Positions 1 through 6,262 of a stretch of DNA of 12,020 nt are shown in pieces (position 1 is the first letter of the stretch; the number at the start of each line of letters is the position of its first letter). Source of the stretch: Planctomycetota bacterium (GTDB taxonomy: Bacteria > Planctomycetota > Planctomycetia > Pirellulales > Pirellulaceae); NCBI GenBank assembly GCA_029259935.1, contig JAJDEH010000269.1, forward strand, positions 1-12,020. Direction: 5' to 3'. The notes under the pieces are model-generated. The model was not told where the DNA came from and did not search any database. It saw only the letters and a program-made list of their open reading frames with translations. Position numbers and translations under genes: made by a program.

Positions 1-287
1 CCGCAACGCCCCCCGCCGACAATTGCACCAGCCTGCTCACCTACTTGGCGACTCTCGCCGGATAGCGTTCCATTAGTGCAAAACTGGAACTAAAAGGGCA
101 CCCATCTTTTTTGTCCATCAGTAATTTATGGGCAAGTGGCACACTTGACTTTCATGCCTCATAAGCACAAAAACTAGTGTCTGACCGAGCGCTGACAACG
201 CGTTGATGGCGCTTGCCAGGCATCTTTTCAAGCTAAATAGTGACGAAAGCATCAGGAGGGCAAGGGACCAACAAGGATTTTATTGAC
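1..287. other. Leader region upstream of the moa operon
   Basis: No complete gene is seen here. Frame 3 is open from the left edge to a TAG at 63-65 (last residues LLTYLATLAG) and could be the tail of an upstream gene, but about 20 codons are too few to support a call. From about 66 to 287 the DNA is AT-richer and is the likely promoter/leader of moaD. A -24/-12-like element sits at 207-222 (TGGCGC, 5 bases, GGCA, with GG-N10-GC spacing). It matches about 8 of 11 sigma-54 consensus positions, which is suggestive only. No Moco riboswitch could be recognised by eye. Confidence 0.4.
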
Positions 288-533
288 GTGATTATTCAAG
301 TCCGGTTATTCGCGGCGGCCAAGGAAATCGTGGGGCAGGAGACGGTTCACGTCGAAGTTTCCGTGGGCGCAACAGTGGCCGATTTGCGGCATGCCCTGGG
401 CGAGAACTGCCCGGCGGCGGCTGACATTTTGCGGCATTCGATGTTTTCCGTCGATTCCAACTATGCGGCGGACGATTTTCCGCTGTCCGAACAAGCCGAG
501 GTCGCCTGTATACCTCCCGTCAGCGGCGGCTAA
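288..533 (+). CDS. moaD: Molybdopterin synthase sulfur-carrier subunit MoaD
   Basis: Small subunit of MPT synthase, a ubiquitin-fold sulfur carrier. Its C-terminal glycine thiocarboxylate donates sulfur to precursor Z (cPMP) in the cytoplasm, making molybdopterin with MoaE. The 81-residue product opens with the family-typical strand IIQVRLFAAAKEIVG and ends in PPVSGG, the essential terminal Gly-Gly. The GTG at 288 is preferred because AAGGA (273-277) lies 10 bases upstream and the protein then begins right at the first beta strand. A further in-frame GTG at 240 would add 16 residues but has no visible Shine-Dalgarno site. It is first in a probable operon, 43 bases before moaE. Family identity is firm from the C-terminus, the length and the adjacent moaE; the exact start is an inference. 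Confidence 0.9.
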   Translation: MIIQVRLFAAAKEIVGQETVHVEVSVGATVADLRHALGENCPAAADILRHSMFSVDSNYAADDFPLSEQAEVACIPPVSGG

Positions 534-576
534 AATAGAATTCCGGCCACTTCCGCACGGCAACCTAGTGAACACG

Positions 577-1053
577 ATGATTTCCTTAACTCACGACGAA
601 ATCGATACCGACGAAGTTTTGCAACGCGTGGCTTCCAACTTGGCCGGCGCGGTCGTGCTGTTCGTGGGCACGACGCGGGAATTGACCAACGGCCGTCAGA
701 CGTCTTCGCTGGATTACGAATGCTATCCCGAGATGGCGGAAAAGAAGCTGGCCGAGTTGGAAGCGGCAGCCCGCCGGCGCTGGCCGATCGTCGACTGCGC
801 CATCGTGCATCGGCTGGGGCACCTGGAATTGGGCGAGGCGAGCATTGCGATTGCCGTCAGCAGTCCGCATCGTAAAGACGCGTTCGAGGCGGGCCAATGG
901 CTGATCGATACGATCAAGGAGGTCGTGCCGATCTGGAAGAAGGAAAACTGGTCGGACGGAACCTCCGAGTGGGTGCATCCCGGAGTCGATTCGCCGTTGG
1001 CACCGGCAACCGCGGACCCTTCGTCAAACAGCTCTGAGGAGTCACGGACATGA
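577..1053 (+). CDS. moaE: Molybdopterin synthase catalytic subunit MoaE
   Basis: Large, catalytic subunit of MPT synthase, which inserts two sulfurs carried by MoaD into cPMP. The product is about 158 residues, close to the family's usual 140-150. Recognisable elements, in order, are the VGTTRE segment, the LDYECYPEMAEKKL block (E. coli has LEHYPGMTEKAL), RWPIVDCAIVHRLGHLELGE, SSPHRKDAFEAGQWLID, and the catalytic-lysine segment PIWKKENW. The last 20 or so residues (after VHPGVDS) are a Pro/Ser/Ala-rich tail beyond the usual end. ATG 577 places the start just before the first conserved segment (MISLTHDEID). No strong Shine-Dalgarno site precedes it, so translation may be coupled to moaD; GTG 568 is an alternative. 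The stop overlaps the moaA start by four bases (ATGA). Confidence 0.93.
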   Translation: MISLTHDEIDTDEVLQRVASNLAGAVVLFVGTTRELTNGRQTSSLDYECYPEMAEKKLAELEAAARRRWPIVDCAIVHRLGHLELGEASIAIAVSSPHRKDAFEAGQWLIDTIKEVVPIWKKENWSDGTSEWVHPGVDSPLAPATADPSSNSSEESRT

Positions 1054-2048
1054 TTTCGGAACCTCTGGTCGACCGACTCGGCCGCACGCACTCGAATCTG
1101 CGAATCAGCGTCACGGATCGGTGCAACATTCGCTGTTTTTATTGCATGCCCGACGAGAACGTTCAGTTCAAGCCACGGGCCGAACTGCTCACGTTTGAAG
1201 AAATCGAACGCATCGGACGAGTTGCGGCGGGCCTCGGCATTACAAAGTTGCGGCTGACCGGTGGCGAGCCGCTGGTTCGAGCGGAACTGCCGGCGCTGAT
1301 TCAGCGGCTGGTCGCAACGCCTGGAATCGAGGACGTGGCGCTGACAACCAACGGAATCCTGTTGGCCGATCAAGCAGAATCGCTCAAGAACGCCGGCCTG
1401 CATCGCCTCAATATCAGCCTCGACGGGCTTAGCACGGAGACGTTTCGTCGGATCGCTCGCCGTGATGGATTGGAGCGAGTGTTGGAAGGGATCTTCGAGG
1501 CGCGGCGCATCGGCTTTGAAAAGATCAAGCTCAACGCCGTCGCCATCGCGGGAATTACCGACGACGAAGTGCTGCCGCTCGGCCAGTTCGCTCGCCAGCA
1601 CGATCTCGAGCTGCGGTTCATCGAGTTCATGCCGCTCGACGCCGAAGGAAATTGGGAAACCGATCGCGTGCTTCCCGGTGACAGGATTCGCCTGCAACTC
1701 GAAGACGCTTATGGAGAATTGGTGCCGGTCGAACGTCCCGATCCCAGCCAACCGGCGGTCGACTTTCGGTTCGCCGATGGCATTGGCCGCATCGGGTTTA
1801 TCAACCCCGTTTCGCAACCGTTCTGCCATGATTGCAACCGCTTGCGCATTACCGCCGAAGGTCAACTGCGCAACTGCCTGTTTTCTATTGAGGAATGGGA
1901 CGCGCGGGCGGTGCTTCGCGGCGGTCAAAGCGACGAGACACTTGCCGACTTGATGCGTGAATGCGTGCTGGAAAAGAAACCAGGCCACGGCATCGACACT
2001 CCTGAATTCGTCAAGCCCGAGCGGGCAATGTTCCAAATCGGCGGCTGA
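1050..2048 (+). CDS. moaA: GTP 3',8-cyclase MoaA (radical SAM)
   Basis: Radical SAM enzyme catalysing the first Moco step, converting GTP to 3',8-cyclo-7,8-dihydro-GTP, which MoaC then turns into cPMP. The 332-residue product has the N-terminal 4Fe-4S motif CxxxCxxC at C25, C29 and C32 (DRCNIRCFYC), the SAM-binding GGEP at 71-74, and the second C-terminal 4Fe-4S site C259-x2-C262-x13-C276 that binds GTP. It ends in Gly-Gly (FQIGG), a tail known to be functionally important in MoaA. The ATG overlaps the moaE stop (ATGA) and follows a GGAG at 1038-1041 with 8-base spacing, fixing the start. Its TGA overlaps the next gene's ATG by one base, so it is probably translationally coupled on both sides. 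All key residues are present. moaC is not in the window. Confidence 0.97.
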   Translation: MISEPLVDRLGRTHSNLRISVTDRCNIRCFYCMPDENVQFKPRAELLTFEEIERIGRVAAGLGITKLRLTGGEPLVRAELPALIQRLVATPGIEDVALTTNGILLADQAESLKNAGLHRLNISLDGLSTETFRRIARRDGLERVLEGIFEARRIGFEKIKLNAVAIAGITDDEVLPLGQFARQHDLELRFIEFMPLDAEGNWETDRVLPGDRIRLQLEDAYGELVPVERPDPSQPAVDFRFADGIGRIGFINPVSQPFCHDCNRLRITAEGQLRNCLFSIEEWDARAVLRGGQSDETLADLMRECVLEKKPGHGIDTPEFVKPERAMFQIGG

Positions 2049-3241
2049 TGTCGCAAATTCAGATGAAGCCCGCGGATCGCATCTACTTTGACAACGCCGC
2101 CACCAGTTGGCCGAAGCCGGAGAGTGTCTATCTGGCGATCGATCGCTATCAACGTGAGGTCGGCGCGCCGGCGGGGCGCGGAGCTTATCGTGAAGCCGTC
2201 GAGGTGGAACGCCTGATCGGCGCGACGCGGCAGATGATCGCCAGTCTGATCAAGGCCGAAGCCGCCGAAAATGTGGTCTTCACGGCCAACGGAACCGATT
2301 CGCTGAACCTGGTCCTGCACGGCCTGCTGCGGCCGGGCGACCATGTGGTGACCTCGGTCGTCGAGCATAACTCGGTATTACGGCCGCTTCGTTTTCTGGA
2401 AGACACTCGCGACGTGACGGTGACCCGCGTTGGCTGCGACGGCGCGGGCTTCGTGGACCCCGACGATGTTCGATCGGCCCTGCGGCCTAACACCAAGCTC
2501 GTCGCGATCGTGCACGCGTCGAATGTAACCGGAGCGCTCCAGCCGGTTCAAGAGATCGGCAACGTAGTTCGCGAATGTGATGCCTTCTTTCTGATCGACG
2601 CGGCGCAAACACTCGGCCATGTGCCCATCGACGTCGGAGAACTGCACGCGCATTTTCTAGCGGCACCGGGCCATAAGGGTTTACTTGGCCCCTTGGGGAC
2701 GGGGGTGTTGTACGTTGCGCCCGAGGCGGAATCGCAGTTAACTTCGAGTCGCCAAGGAGGAACTGGGACCCAGAGCAGCCTTGATGTCCAACCGGCGGCG
2801 CTGCCGTACAAATTTGAATCGGGAAACCTGAACGTGCCGGGCATCGTCGGGCTCGGAGCGGGCGTGCGGTTCCTTGCCGAGGAGTCCGAGCCGGCACGGA
2901 ACAATCTGGATGCGTTGACGGCGCAGCTTGTCGAGGGACTCGTGGCCATCCCGGGCGTCACGGTATTCGGTCCCGCCGCCGACCATCCGCGACGAGTGGC
3001 GGTGGTCAGCATCACGTTGGCCGGCTATCATCCCGACGAGGTGGCTTCGGCCTTGGACACCAGTTACCGCATCCAATCGCGAGCCGGTTTTCACTGCGCT
3101 CCGCTCATTCATCAAGCCCTGGGAACTGACGCCAACGGTGGTACACTTCGGTTTAGCCCCGGCTTGTTCAGCACCCGCCAGGATGTGGAAGCCGTGCTGC
3201 GGGCGGTCGCGGAAATCGCCGCCGTATCCGCCGAAGCTTAG
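2048..3241 (+). CDS. Cysteine desulfurase-like class V aminotransferase
   Basis: PLP-dependent enzyme of the class V aminotransferase/cysteine desulfurase group, expected to take sulfur from cysteine (giving alanine) as an enzyme-bound persulfide. The 397-residue protein has the N-terminal IYFDNAATSWPKP segment (12-24), the substrate/PLP histidine in VEHNSV (H107), the PLP aspartate in LIDAAQ (D184), the Schiff-base lysine in APGHKG (K210), and a catalytic-cysteine candidate in RAGFHCAP (C350). The RAGxHCAP context resembles the 'cysteine desulfurase family protein' subgroup rather than classical IscS. The start overlaps the moaA stop by one base (TGATG); Met6 is a possible later start. Inference: tight coupling to moaDEA suggests a role in providing sulfur for the MoaD thiocarboxylate. 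A general Fe-S or thio-cofactor role, or selenocysteine lyase activity, remains possible. Confidence 0.88.
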   Translation: MSQIQMKPADRIYFDNAATSWPKPESVYLAIDRYQREVGAPAGRGAYREAVEVERLIGATRQMIASLIKAEAAENVVFTANGTDSLNLVLHGLLRPGDHVVTSVVEHNSVLRPLRFLEDTRDVTVTRVGCDGAGFVDPDDVRSALRPNTKLVAIVHASNVTGALQPVQEIGNVVRECDAFFLIDAAQTLGHVPIDVGELHAHFLAAPGHKGLLGPLGTGVLYVAPEAESQLTSSRQGGTGTQSSLDVQPAALPYKFESGNLNVPGIVGLGAGVRFLAEESEPARNNLDALTAQLVEGLVAIPGVTVFGPAADHPRRVAVVSITLAGYHPDEVASALDTSYRIQSRAGFHCAPLIHQALGTDANGGTLRFSPGLFSTRQDVEAVLRAVAEIAAVSAEA

Positions 3242-3277
3242 CAGCAACCGTTATCTCCAACAGCAAGGATTGCCTAC

Positions 3278-3694
3278 ATGCCGGAACAACCATGGTACAA
3301 GTCGGGTCTCAAGTTTAAGTGTACCGGCTGCGGAGATTGTTGCACCGGCGCGCCGGGCTATGTGTGGGTCAACAAGGCCGAAATTGAGGCCTTGGCCGTG
3401 TTGGTCGGTGAGGAGTTCGAGCGATTCGAAGACCTCTATGTGCGCAAGATCGGCGTTCGTAAGAGCCTGAAAGAATTTCCCAACGGCGACTGCGTGTTTT
3501 TCAATTCCGACACGCGACAGTGCAATGTGTACGACGCGCGGCCGAGGCAGTGTCGAACTTGGCCTTTCTGGGATTCCAACGTGCGAACGCCCGAGGCTTG
3601 GGAGGAGACTTGCCAAGAGTGTCCAGGCAGCGGCACGGGCAAGTTGTACAAGATCGAAGAAATCGAAGAACAGCGCAACGTCTTGAAGCTTTAG
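3278..3694 (+). CDS. YkgJ-family Cys-cluster (Zn/Fe-chelating) protein
   Basis: Small 138-residue cytoplasmic protein of the YkgJ/UPF0153 type, a putative zinc- or iron-chelating domain of unknown precise role. The hallmark N-terminal cluster FKCTGCGDCC (C15, C18, C21, C22) is followed by the conserved NGDCVFF, QCNVYDARPRQCRTWPFW and ECPGSG segments, giving the usual spacing of cysteines along the fold. No signal peptide or membrane segment is visible. The ATG at 3278 has AAGGA at 3265-3269 with 8-base spacing. It lies 36 bases after the desulfurase stop on the same strand with no clear terminator between, so it is likely the last gene of the moa operon. Whether it acts in Moco or Fe-S metabolism cannot be said from sequence. 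Family identification is secure, function is not. Confidence 0.87.
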   Translation: MPEQPWYKSGLKFKCTGCGDCCTGAPGYVWVNKAEIEALAVLVGEEFERFEDLYVRKIGVRKSLKEFPNGDCVFFNSDTRQCNVYDARPRQCRTWPFWDSNVRTPEAWEETCQECPGSGTGKLYKIEEIEEQRNVLKL

Positions 3695-3937
3695 CGGACG
3701 GGCATGAGCAAGGGTGAAGGTTTAAAAGCAACCTTGGCAATCCACTGCAAATTGAAACTATTTCTTCGCGTCGACAATTGACCGAAAACCTCGACGTTTC
3801 AGCTTGCAGTGAGTGATCTTCTGGAGGAATCCCCCACGGGAAATGTGGTTGGCTCGTGAAGTCCGGATGTCCGGATTCGGATCTAAAACCGCATATACCT
3901 ACAGACCACTTCCGTGGCTTACCAAGAAGGATTCACA
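3695..3937. other. Intergenic stretch after the moa operon
   Basis: No established gene is seen. A weak hairpin (AAGGTT 3717-3722 with AACCTT 3730-3735, no T-run) might help end the operon transcript. TCCGGA occurs twice in the TCCGGATGTCCGGA segment near 3860-3875. A 32-codon frame, ATG 3843 to TGA 3939-3941 (MWLAREVRMSGFGSK...), ends in a four-base ATGA overlap with the small frame starting at 3938. It has no good Shine-Dalgarno site, since the nearest GGAGG lies about 15 bases upstream, so it is not called as a gene. Confidence 0.4.
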
Positions 3938-4054
3938 ATGACCACGACCCTAATGATTGCCACCGTCTCTCCTCTTCTTTTCGGCCTGCTCACCATGGCA
4001 CTTGCGGGCGGGCTTGATTGCCTTCTCTCCTCGTCGTGCCACTCATCCCAATAG
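3938..4054 (+). CDS. Possible small hydrophobic peptide (38 aa)
   Basis: A 38-codon frame starting at ATG 3938 and ending at TAG 4052-4054. Two things support translation. GAAGGA at 3926-3931 lies 6 bases before the ATG, as good a ribosome site as any in the window. The product is also amphipathic in a membrane-peptide way: MTTTLMIATVS, then a nonpolar core LLFGLLTMALAGGL, then a short Ser/Cys-rich tail with two cysteines and one histidine (C28, C34, H35). It could be a single-pass micropeptide. Against it, the frame is short, has no recognised homologue, and stands alone between the moa operon and the zinc-ribbon gene. No function is assigned. Confidence 0.4.
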   Translation: MTTTLMIATVSPLLFGLLTMALAGGLDCLLSSSCHSSQ

Positions 4055-4260
4055 CCGCCACGCCCCTGGCAAATGGCTCGGACGCCAGGTCGCGCGGCGT
4101 CCACCCGCGGCGGCCAGCGAATGTCCAGAAATTCTTTGCGGGTTGAACGGCCGGGAAAATAGCGTGGTGGATTACGGCGACTTTCTCCACTGCTTGCCAG
4201 TCGCCATGCCGAGCGGTTATGGTAAAGTCCGAGGCTGGTTCGTAACAAACGGGGCCGATC
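4055..4260. other. Upstream region of the zinc-ribbon gene
   Basis: About 200 bases with no credible gene on the plus strand. Long minus-strand frames cross this stretch, but they lack ribosome sites and recognisable protein features. It probably holds the promoter of the gene starting at 4261; no convincing -35/-10 pair was identified. Confidence 0.35.
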
Positions 4261-4785
4261 ATGAGTACTATTCCATGTGCGTGTTGTAAACGCGTGGTGC
4301 CTGTCGCGCTTGTCAATAACTTCCAGTGCCCAGAGTGTGGTTGGGACATCCGTTCCGGCGGGACGAGCCAACCGCAACCGGCGGTATCGCCGAAGTCAAA
4401 ACCCATTCCTCCGCCCCGCCCTGGACAGTCTCCACCCATGGCGGTACTCGCTCAACCGGCGGCCCCACTTCCCTGGATGTCGTGTCCGCACTGCATGCAA
4501 GCAGTGACTTATGATCCCGCCCATGCCAACAGCCTATTGAACTGCCCGCACTGCAATCAGCTTATATCCAACGCCGCGCATCTTCATCCCCCTCAACAGC
4601 AGACCGGTTACCACTGTCCGGTTTGTCGTCAGAATGCTCAGCTCGTGGCACGCGAACAGATTTCCACGGCCGGTTGGATTGTCTTTGCGGTGCTGTTGGT
4701 GACTTTCTTTCCCTTGTTCTGGATTGGCTTGCTGATGAAAGAGCAATACTTCCTATGTTCGTCTTGCGGGACGAAGCGGCTGTGA
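4261..4785 (+). CDS. Zinc-ribbon / LITAF-like membrane protein
   Basis: 174-residue protein built from metal-binding cysteine knuckles. Ribbon 1 uses C6/C8/C9 and CPEC (C23, C26). A Pro/Gln-rich linker spans about 35-71. Ribbon 2 uses CPHC (C75, C78) and CPHC (C95, C98). The C-terminal module has CPVC (C119, C122), a hydrophobic stretch at about 139-158, then CSSC (C166, C169). Two CxxC pairs flanking a membrane-inserting hydrophobic segment is the arrangement of the LITAF domain, known to attach peripherally to membranes. Similarity to LITAF is judged by pattern only. The ATG follows a weak GGGG-containing leader, so the start is moderately sure. It stands alone and converges with the minus-strand gene ending at 4977. 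Function unknown: no catalytic motif is seen. Confidence 0.75.
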   Translation: MSTIPCACCKRVVPVALVNNFQCPECGWDIRSGGTSQPQPAVSPKSKPIPPPRPGQSPPMAVLAQPAAPLPWMSCPHCMQAVTYDPAHANSLLNCPHCNQLISNAAHLHPPQQQTGYHCPVCRQNAQLVAREQISTAGWIVFAVLLVTFFPLFWIGLLMKEQYFLCSSCGTKRL

Positions 4786-4899
4786 ATCGCACGCACCCGC
4801 TGGCATTGAACTCGGCATTGGCTCGAATTATTCAGTAGCTCGGCGACGGCGATAAACGGCGCGGCGAACTAGCGAAGCCGACAACCGATCCCTTTACGT

Positions 4900-4953
4900 G
4901 ACGATTTGTATCGTCAAGCGCCATGGGACGATTTGCATCGTCAATCGCCTAGG
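4900..4953. repeat. Twin 27-bp repeats, each a perfect hairpin
   Basis: Two adjacent 27-bp units (4900-4926 and 4927-4953) agree at about 23 of 27 positions. Each begins with a perfect 6-bp stem: GACGAT TTGT ATCGTC (4900-4915) and GACGAT TTGC ATCGTC (4927-4942). The only change inside the palindrome is in the loop. They lie between the ends of convergent genes (4785 on plus, 4977 on minus), where a bidirectional terminator is expected, but neither stem is followed by a T-run on either strand. A dimer-bound operator or a small REP-like element is the alternative. Confidence 0.75.
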
Positions 4954-4976
4954 CCATGAATGATCGGGGATCACCG

Positions 4977-5657
4977 TCAACCGTCCGCGCAGGCCGCCTT
5001 CAGCGACGATTGCAGTTCATTCATTGCTGCCAGATCGTCGTAGTGCCCTTCCTTGGAAAGCGTGTGCCGCAGATTCGTCAAGATTCGCGAAATCCACTGG
5101 GCATGCGAGGTGGGCTGCAGATATTGGCGCGTGTGTGGGATTTGTGTCCCGGTAATCCGCTCGATGCGCTGAAAGGCCTCTTCGCGCGTGAGCAGTGTTC
5201 CGCCGTAGAATGGGTCGACGATCATCCAATCGCGATCGCCGCGCACACGAACCAAAAAATGTCCCGGCGCGTTCAGGCCTTGAACATTCACGCCAACGCG
5301 TTCGGCCACGACCTTGTACAACAGGCTCAAAGTTACCGGAATACCGCGACGCGATTCAATCACCGCGGGTAGATAGCTGTTCAACGGGTTGTAGAAGTTT
5401 TCCGGATCTCCGAAATATCCCTCTTCCACGAACAACACATGGTGCAAGTGAGCCAACACAGCTTCGACTTGGTCCCCGCGAATACGAGAGCGTACTCGAG
5501 CGGCCAACGCCAACAGACAATCGTCAATGTCGGCCGGGTTGACGTCGTCCAGCGCATTCATCGAAATCGCGATGGCGGCGTGCAACAGCCCGTCGGTTGT
5601 GTTTAGTAGTGCAAGATGCTTTTGAAAATGCGCAAGTGCTTCCTCGCGACACGACAT
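4977..5657 (-). CDS. SirB1-family transglutaminase-fold protein
   Basis: 226-residue cytoplasmic protein of the SirB1/YchA family (transglutaminase-like core). Diagnostic segments, numbered from ATG 5657, are NSYLPAVIESRRGIPVTLSLLY (93-114), AERVGVNVQGLNAPGHFLVRV (118-138, histidine in GHFLV) and WMIVDPFYGGTLL (144-156, aspartate in DPF). The nucleophilic Cys of true transglutaminases is replaced by the PVTLSLLY context, as usual in this family, so enzyme activity is doubtful. An N-terminal helical region precedes the core. A further C-terminal helix pair (about 180-222) follows, where longer relatives carry TPR-like repeats. The start at 5657 is chosen because GGGGAG (plus-strand 5665-5670) lies 7 bases upstream. 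A TTG at 5723 would add 22 residues and lacks such a site. Cellular role unknown. Confidence 0.85.
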   Translation of the reverse strand: MSCREEALAHFQKHLALLNTTDGLLHAAIAISMNALDDVNPADIDDCLLALAARVRSRIRGDQVEAVLAHLHHVLFVEEGYFGDPENFYNPLNSYLPAVIESRRGIPVTLSLLYKVVAERVGVNVQGLNAPGHFLVRVRGDRDWMIVDPFYGGTLLTREEAFQRIERITGTQIPHTRQYLQPTSHAQWISRILTNLRHTLSKEGHYDDLAAMNELQSSLKAACADG

Positions 5658-5664
5658 TAAAATG

Positions 5665-5670
5665 CTCCCC
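5665..5670 (-). promoter_or_regulatory. Shine-Dalgarno site fixing the SirB1-family start
   Basis: Read on the minus strand this is GGGGAG, seven bases before ATG 5657. It is the strongest ribosome site near this gene and argues against the longer TTG-initiated form from 5723. Confidence 0.7.
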
Positions 5671-5701
5671 AGCGGTTCCCTGTTCCAGTTGGCAACCAAA
5701 C

Positions 5702-5748
5702 TGTGCCAGCGCAGGTGTGCCAATATTTGCGGCGACGATGCTGTGCCA
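5702..5748. repeat. Three TGTGCCA direct repeats upstream of the SirB1-family gene
   Basis: TGTGCCA occurs at 5702-5708, 5716-5722 and 5742-5748, with start-to-start spacings of 14 and 26 bases. On the minus strand they read TGGCACA and lie about 45-90 bases before the ATG at 5657, where operator or promoter elements would be. They contain the TGGCAC half of a sigma-54 element, but none has a properly spaced GC-containing -12 half, so that reading is not adopted. Confidence 0.4.
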
Positions 5749-6262
5749 AGCCGTTAGTGTAAAAGGAAATCGTAAAGAAATACATCCTTTAAATGGGGGT
5801 GTCCAGGTCGCCTCTTCGGCTTAGACAAACATTGCGGAATTACGCAAGGTCAAACCTCTGCGAATGCGGGCTGCCGTACCCCCTCATAGGCACTGTGCAG
5901 TTAGAATCTCATTCCATGGAGTGCAGCACTCGGACGATGACTCGATCTCAGTTTTGGTCTCATGTTAGAACAAGATGAAGCGACAAGTGCAGGACATGAA
6001 GGGGCGTGGTGCGCAAACGGTGAGATGGCCGATGGTGCCGACCGCATTGAAGCCAGTAAGAACGCCATCGGTGCCCAATCTCAAGTGTCTGGCGGCTTCG
6101 GTCGCGATCCTGCAAACTCGTCAGGGCCGCCGCGACGGCATTAGCTCGGCAAGTTTGCTATCCCCCGATGCCCAGCGCAATCGGGATCAAGGACACGGCC
6201 GCCAGGACGGCTCGCGAACCGAATGAAAGACAGCGACGATTTCTTAACGGTGAACCGTGGCA
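5749..6262. other. Long gap without a supported gene
   Basis: About 510 bases between two minus-strand genes. All six frames are short or lack a start and ribosome site. A minus-strand stretch near 6155-6235 reads as a hydrophobic segment (AVLAAVSLIPIALGIGG) but stops at once and has no credible start. It may be a decayed remnant or chance. No tRNA or known RNA motif was recognised. A 7-bp inverted repeat (CCGATGG 6029-6035, CCATCGG 6065-6071) and a short palindrome just past the leucine-rich-repeat gene's stop (ACGGT GA ACCGT, 6247-6258) are the only structures noted. The latter could be a weak terminator for that gene. Confidence 0.4.

Noticed and set aside
3..65. C-terminal tail of an upstream gene (frame 3, ending LLTYLATLAG)
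   Set aside because: About 20 codons at the window edge with no identifiable feature; all three forward frames are open for a similar length.
723..2036. 437-codon open frame on the minus strand opposite moaE/moaA
   Set aside because: It mirrors two unmistakable genes and its translation has no recognisable domain. Long antisense frames are expected from the codon usage here.
3717..3735. Intrinsic terminator after the YkgJ-family gene
   Set aside because: The six-bp A/T-rich stem (AAGGTT/AACCTT) has no following T-run, so it does not qualify.
3919..4439. Two overlapping minus-strand frames of about 150 codons
   Set aside because: They lack ribosome sites and recognisable motifs, overlap each other in different frames, and run into the zinc-ribbon gene on the other strand.
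5962..6226. Two plus-strand frames of 60-83 codons in the long gap
   Set aside because: They overlap in different frames, have no credible ribosome site, and give low-complexity Arg/Gly/Ser-rich translations.
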